Of a DNA stretch of 61,652 bases, positions 58,401 to 61,652 are shown in pieces. Source of the DNA: Paracoccus salsus (lineage in GTDB: Bacteria > Pseudomonadota > Alphaproteobacteria > Rhodobacterales > Rhodobacteraceae); assembly GCF_021556615.1 (NCBI RefSeq), contig NZ_JAKGGD010000009.1:1-61652 (forward strand), given 5' to 3'. Under the pieces are notes generated by a model, which saw only the letters and a program-made list of their open reading frames with translations, did no database searches and was not told the origin of the DNA. Each line of letters opens with the position of its first letter. Within the stretch, counting starts at the first letter, position 1. Position numbers and translations under genes: made by a program.

Positions 58401-61400
58401 TTCGCTATGAAGGACAGCCACTCAGCGGGATCGCGCGGGAGCACACTGCAGCAATTTCGACCACGGAGCGCTCCGAGATCGAAGAGCGATTCCGGCAGGG
58501 CGAAGTAAATCTGCTCAGTTGCACAACGACGATGGAAATGGGCGTCGATCTGGGTGAGCTGGAAGCGGTTTTCTGCCGAAATGTTCCACCCGGCATCGCG
58601 AATTATCAACAGCGCGCGGGCCGCGCTGGTCGCCGCGCGCAGGCCGCTCCCGTTGCGTTGATGATGGCGAGGTCCGGCAGGTACGATCAGGCACAGTTCA
58701 ACGATCTGCGCGGCTACCTCGAGGCATTGCCGCCAGCTCCCTACCTGACGTTGGACAACCCCAGTTTTTTCCGGCGGCATCAAGTCTCATGCCTTCTTGC
58801 AGGCTGGCTGGATCGTCGCCTTGCAGGCCATGAGCGTACGGGCGCCCCGCGTCTGCGCGATGTGCTAGGCGAACGCTTGGACGTGTCGGCGGAGGCCGCT
58901 CTGTTGGCCGACCTTGCGACATGGTTCGCCGCGGACGCAGGAGTCGCCGCACGCGCAGTCGCCGAAGGAATGGCATCCACACTCCCGGCAAGGCTCGATC
59001 ATGTGGGCCTCGCCGCGGGGGAACTGACTGAACACGCGCGCGCAGAGATCACGCGCTGGATCAGGGCTACGTCCGCTCGCTGGCGTGAGTTGAATGAAGC
59101 CTACGAAACGGCACGGGCCGCGCTCGATGATCCGGATGCAAATGAGCAGGCGCGCAGCCGCGCTGCCGGTCGAATGAACGGCCGCTTGGGCGACATGCGT
59201 CGATATCTTGATCGTTTCCTCGTCGAGGCTCTGTCGCGTGCAGCTGTGATCCCAACCTACAGCTTCCCCGTGCATTCAATTCATCTCGAAATAGTAACTG
59301 AGCGCGGCGCCCGCACTGCCTCTGATGACCGAGCGCTGCAGCTCGATCGAGACGCAGCAATGGCGATCGCTGAATATGCGCCGGGCGCCGAAGTCGTGGC
59401 CGGCGGCCGAATATGGACGTCCGCTGGCATTGCACGGAGAGCGACAGTTGGCACCGGCGACGCCTGGATGGAACGTGGATTCCATCGCGTTTGTCCAACG
59501 TGCCAGCACGCAGAAACACATCACGACCGGGATGACTTTGGGGAGAACTGCCCTCAATGCGGCGCCCGGGCCAGTGGCCCGCGCCGTGCCTTCGTTGAAC
59601 CAGTCGGGTTCCTGACATCATATACCGACCGTCAGGGCAGAGATCCCGGCGCAACACGTTTGCGGGTTCGACCCGTCGACGAGGCTCGCCTCCTTACGCG
59701 AGCCCGCCCTGAGGACTTCCAGGTTTCGGACCTCGCACGCGTCACTCATTTCTTCGCGCCGGCTATTGCTCCGGAGGGAAGTCAGCCTGGACGCATGCTC
59801 GTCCTGAACCGCGGACCGCTGGGTGCGGGCTATCTTTGGTGCCCGGCCTGCGAGCATGCGCGGCCGGCACCCCAGGAGGCTCTTGGAGGGGCCGAGATCC
59901 GGGCAGTGCATGAGAACCCCCGTACCGGCGACCGGTGTCGGGTCGAGTCCCTTCGTTGGCCAGTGGACCTGGCGCACGTTTTCGAGACGGATCTACGCGG
60001 CATCCGCATCGATCAACCGGTCCCCAACTTTTCCGATCGCCCGACCGACACCGAACGGCGGGCAGCTCGTGATGGCTTTCTGAGAACGTTGGCAGAGGCA
60101 TTGAGGCTCGCAGCAGCCGACATCCTTGAAACCGATCCGAGAGACCTGCGTGCGACCGTCGAGCTGCTCGGTGCCGCCCCGCTGGTGATCCTCTCGGACT
60201 CGGTCCCAGGCGGTGCAGGCTATTGCCGCCGACTGCTCGACGATTCTCGCTTCTCGGCACGCGTGCTACTCGGTCGAGCAATCGCGGTCCTGGATTGCCC
60301 CCGAGGCTCAGCGTGCGAGACGAGCTGTTCGCGGTGCCTGAATGATTATTCCAACCAGGTTCATTGGGATCAGTTTGATCGACATCCGGTGCTGAATTGG
60401 CTGCGCGGCCTGCTTGCGGAGTCGACACGGCGCCCCTCTCATGCTCCCGAGACGGCAGTCCCCGTAGCGCAGACCGCGGCGGCTACGCTGCGGGTGCGTC
60501 TGGAAGGAGCCGGGCTTGTAGCCGTCTCTTCGCCAACCCTATGGGGCGCCGAAGATCGATCCGAAGCGATCACAAGCGCCCGGGCACTGAGAAACTGGCT
60601 CGATGAAGCAGCGAACCGTCATGCGCTCTTCCTCCTTCCTCCGGGAGCAGTCGAAGCGGGCACACCAACAGGCCTTGATCGCGAGATTGCCTATGCTTTG
60701 GCACAGTACGAGCGATCCGGTCAGATTCGCTTCGGCACGCTGGATAGGTCCGCCTTGTTGCATTCGCCTCGCCTGTCCGTTCTGAAGGGGCGCGGTTCTG
60801 AGGCTTCCGTGGATGCCTTCTACGCAGAGCAGGAAGCGGCGGCTGCTCTTGCCGGCCCCCTCATGGGGGTGAGCCATCTGTATTCATGTTCAGCAGGCGA
60901 CAGCTGGCTCGCCTCTGTTCAAGACAGCGTCCGAACGCTGCCGGGGCCGTTGGCCGGTCTCACCGAGCGCTTGCGCGTCTTCCGCTTCCGGCCGGGAACT
61001 GCCCGTGCACTCACGCCGCTTTTCCAAGGTGTGGCGGGACGCCGTGTCGCGCTCGAAATCGAGGATCCCTGGTGCGGCGTCCGCCCGCACAACCGTCGTC
61101 GCCTCGCAAGCTTCGTCGCTGCGGTCGGCGCAGCGGGCGTCGGCATAGAGCGGCTCGCGGTCGTGTGGAATCCCGATCATGGAGAGCCGGACACGCCGCA
61201 AGCCCAGTCGAGCGCGGTGCGCGCTGAGCTGCGATCTTCCGGAGTCTCGGTTACGCCCGAACTCCATCACCGCTCCGGACGCGACCGTCATTTCCATGAT
61301 CGCGTCGTAACCATCCAGACCGTCGACGACGGGGCCAGAGTCAACTTGAGATGGGACGTGACCGCGGGGATCGACAATCTCATGTCTCACTCGAAAGAGT

Positions 61401-61426
61401 GCAGTGTTTTCATCGAGGAACGCTGA
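55490..61426 (+). CDS. druE: Giant DEAD/DEAH helicase with DUF1998 domain, DruE-like
   Basis: The 1,978-residue protein has SF2 helicase motifs: Walker A TGTGSGKT (114-121), YPLNALANDQ (149-158), DEVH (263-266), GTSAS (299-303), and motif V-VI MGVDLGELE and QRAGRAGRR near residue 1040. Cys pairs at about 522 (CRNCGEP), 620 (CLSCGA), 928 (CESCGA) and 1333 (CPTCQH...CPQCG) suggest zinc ribbons. The DUF1998 cluster CPRGSACETSCSRCLNDY is near 1602. A C-terminal H-x-H-D-R motif (about 1932) resembles PLD-like ends. Size, DUF1998 and partner gene match DruE better than DISARM DrmA/DrmB. It lies next to attR. Confidence 0.8.
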   Translation: MTELDPIRFRDDLGATLARYISTAAAVSSARAPRLSRAVADACARSALVRGPFVESLPDFEKGGSIEELVANGALHGAWSALSESEEGRSLWRRRLHLHQSAAIGRDENYLVATGTGSGKTESFLFPLIDDLLRQGELERPGVRTILVYPLNALANDQMHRIARLLFRDLGDPGITLGRFTGQVRSDATRSDEEVRLTATPTFQADFPDARHAHRNWLLARGEMLANPPHILVTNYAMLEHILLLPRNRALLAGADVRWLVLDEVHTYTGAQAIEVAFLLRKLKARLGIPQGQIRCVGTSASLDPARREELARFAEDLFGEPFPSGDGSVITAERRLHPALVDGAEPEALSASAWVEAGRVLSELREQGCLAADNAEYLTEDWNEAMREADLDALVLNPIHPFGEGLIARLAGIAEVRAVASALKERALPFADLAARVFPLESGETAQTALTALISLGVLARPSVPGAFPLLPARFHLAASGVEGVALRLSASDAENWSDFRLSRNGMHIAEAPAYPLLVCRNCGEPYVEGWDDGTMLHPRPEISPGSRRRVLRLIRAGEAATEVDSDEQDEGSEDEPPFEFFADTGELADGPEEGVLSLAEAPMRDAAEERRSYVRKCLSCGATGGRFAEPVTPIHPGDDALASVTAQALLEALPPPQARSSEAPMQGRNLLVFADNRQDAAFFAPFFERTARDQALRAAMVQALRRESNEALDLMGLRDGVWTSLRRSGFKLYDRRNPEPLSSSAAKDRLMALIAAELCGGPLRLSLESLGLITVHYEGSARIAQRLAERVQPEYRGMVSALVRFLLDLIRQTRAINTLENIDLTDESVWGEGLASADISWSLTRTHQSRRLRTLLSEPGRPNRPLWVLVDQLGIPEDQARDLLSAFWEEATRPRHRLLLAGGHGHVLNLAAMRFAATAEGELRRCESCGASSQIDLGGACTAWRCTGRTVPISAEERAEMRRRNHYLVRYEGQPLSGIAREHTAAISTTERSEIEERFRQGEVNLLSCTTTMEMGVDLGELEAVFCRNVPPGIANYQQRAGRAGRRAQAAPVALMMARSGRYDQAQFNDLRGYLEALPPAPYLTLDNPSFFRRHQVSCLLAGWLDRRLAGHERTGAPRLRDVLGERLDVSAEAALLADLATWFAADAGVAARAVAEGMASTLPARLDHVGLAAGELTEHARAEITRWIRATSARWRELNEAYETARAALDDPDANEQARSRAAGRMNGRLGDMRRYLDRFLVEALSRAAVIPTYSFPVHSIHLEIVTERGARTASDDRALQLDRDAAMAIAEYAPGAEVVAGGRIWTSAGIARRATVGTGDAWMERGFHRVCPTCQHAETHHDRDDFGENCPQCGARASGPRRAFVEPVGFLTSYTDRQGRDPGATRLRVRPVDEARLLTRARPEDFQVSDLARVTHFFAPAIAPEGSQPGRMLVLNRGPLGAGYLWCPACEHARPAPQEALGGAEIRAVHENPRTGDRCRVESLRWPVDLAHVFETDLRGIRIDQPVPNFSDRPTDTERRAARDGFLRTLAEALRLAAADILETDPRDLRATVELLGAAPLVILSDSVPGGAGYCRRLLDDSRFSARVLLGRAIAVLDCPRGSACETSCSRCLNDYSNQVHWDQFDRHPVLNWLRGLLAESTRRPSHAPETAVPVAQTAAATLRVRLEGAGLVAVSSPTLWGAEDRSEAITSARALRNWLDEAANRHALFLLPPGAVEAGTPTGLDREIAYALAQYERSGQIRFGTLDRSALLHSPRLSVLKGRGSEASVDAFYAEQEAAAALAGPLMGVSHLYSCSAGDSWLASVQDSVRTLPGPLAGLTERLRVFRFRPGTARALTPLFQGVAGRRVALEIEDPWCGVRPHNRRRLASFVAAVGAAGVGIERLAVVWNPDHGEPDTPQAQSSAVRAELRSSGVSVTPELHHRSGRDRHFHDRVVTIQTVDDGARVNLRWDVTAGIDNLMSHSKECSVFIEER

Positions 61427-61469
61427 GCTCAGCAGCTCATCCGGAAGCACGAAGGACTTCGGCCCCTCT

Positions 61470-61489
61470 TGCTTCCACAGTGCTTCCAC
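61470..61489 (+). promoter_or_regulatory. Paired integrase arm-type sites, right end
   Basis: TGCTTCCAC occurs at 61470-61478 and again at 61481-61489, an 11-bp period, 66 bp inside the right core repeat. It mirrors the pair at 3042-3061. Confidence 0.6.
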
Positions 61490-61506
61490 GGTGGCTGGAA
61501 ACGCAA

Positions 61507-61530
61507 ACGCCGCCCCGGAGGGCGGCGCAT
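61507..61530 (-). terminator. Terminator downstream of tRNA-fMet
   Basis: On the minus strand GCGCCGCCC / GGGCGGCGT forms a stem around TCCG, followed by TTGCGTTT. It lies 26 bases beyond the tRNA 3' end and corresponds in place and flanks to the hairpin at 2814-2841. Confidence 0.65.
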
Positions 61531-61554
61531 AAGCGTTTGATAACGCGGGAAGAT

Positions 61555-61632
<78 letters not shown>

Positions 61633-61652
61633 CCAATTGCATCGCGTTCATG

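Noticed and set aside
52215..61426. DISARM (DrmA/DrmB) or BREX as the identity of the two giant genes
   Set aside because: There is no separate DUF1998 gene, no small PLD gene and no partner methylase or PglZ nearby; a single 1,978-residue helicase with DUF1998 and one large partner fits Druantia III better.

Overview
The window suggests a GC-rich alphaproteobacterium, most likely Rhodobacterales. The protein families (DUF6880, DUF6441, DUF6511, DUF6362, DUF6127), the gene-transfer-agent-like tail genes and the roughly 65% GC background all point that way. Nearly everything from about 2.87 kb to 61.6 kb is one integrated siphovirus-type prophage of about 58.7 kb. It sits in the 3' end of an initiator tRNA-Met gene (61556-61632, minus strand). 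A 46-bp imperfect copy of the tRNA 3' end lies at 2865-2910. Paired 9-bp arm-type repeats lie just inside both ends, and a P4-type tyrosine integrase (4755-5909) lies near the left end.

Layout. 1-2864: debris of an older element at the same tRNA site. It holds a second, diverged copy of the prophage tail-terminator gene and a truncated tail-tube gene, fused end to end with a broken PLD-domain helicase gene. 2865-12433: left end with DUF6880, integrase, a low-GC restriction-modification pair (nuclease-methyltransferase fusion plus two-TRD specificity subunit) and a GmrSD-like DUF262/DUF1524 protein. 12509-34152, minus strand: lysis (Rz/Rz1, M15 endolysin), GTA-like tail tip (TIM-barrel megatron, NlpC/P60, DUF2163, DUF2460), tape measure, tail chaperones with a probable -1 frameshift, tail tube, head genes (protease-capsid fusion, portal, gpW) and terminase. 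A single plus-strand HEPN-like gene (25614-26354) interrupts this late operon. 34264-35151: two small plus-strand genes. 35205-47575, minus strand: two DNA methyltransferases, small conserved proteins, RuvC-like resolvase, primase-polymerase/helicase, DEAD helicase, Cas4-like nuclease, DUF669, Sak4-like ATPase and an excisionase-type HTH protein. 47874-48617: probable repressor, with its own terminator. 48808-52081: a compact four-gene cassette (XRE regulator, ImmA/IrrE metalloprotease, two unrecognised proteins). 52215-61426: two giant overlapping genes that match the architecture of Druantia type III (druH, druE).

Overall this is a prophage loaded with defence genes. Candidate anti-phage modules sit at three positions: beside the integrase, inside the late operon, and between the repressor and attR. 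The four-gene cassette at 48.8-52.1 kb is the best candidate for an undescribed system. The sequence between primase and resolvase (39.71-39.97 kb) holds a symmetric array of six short repeats that could be an origin or control region.
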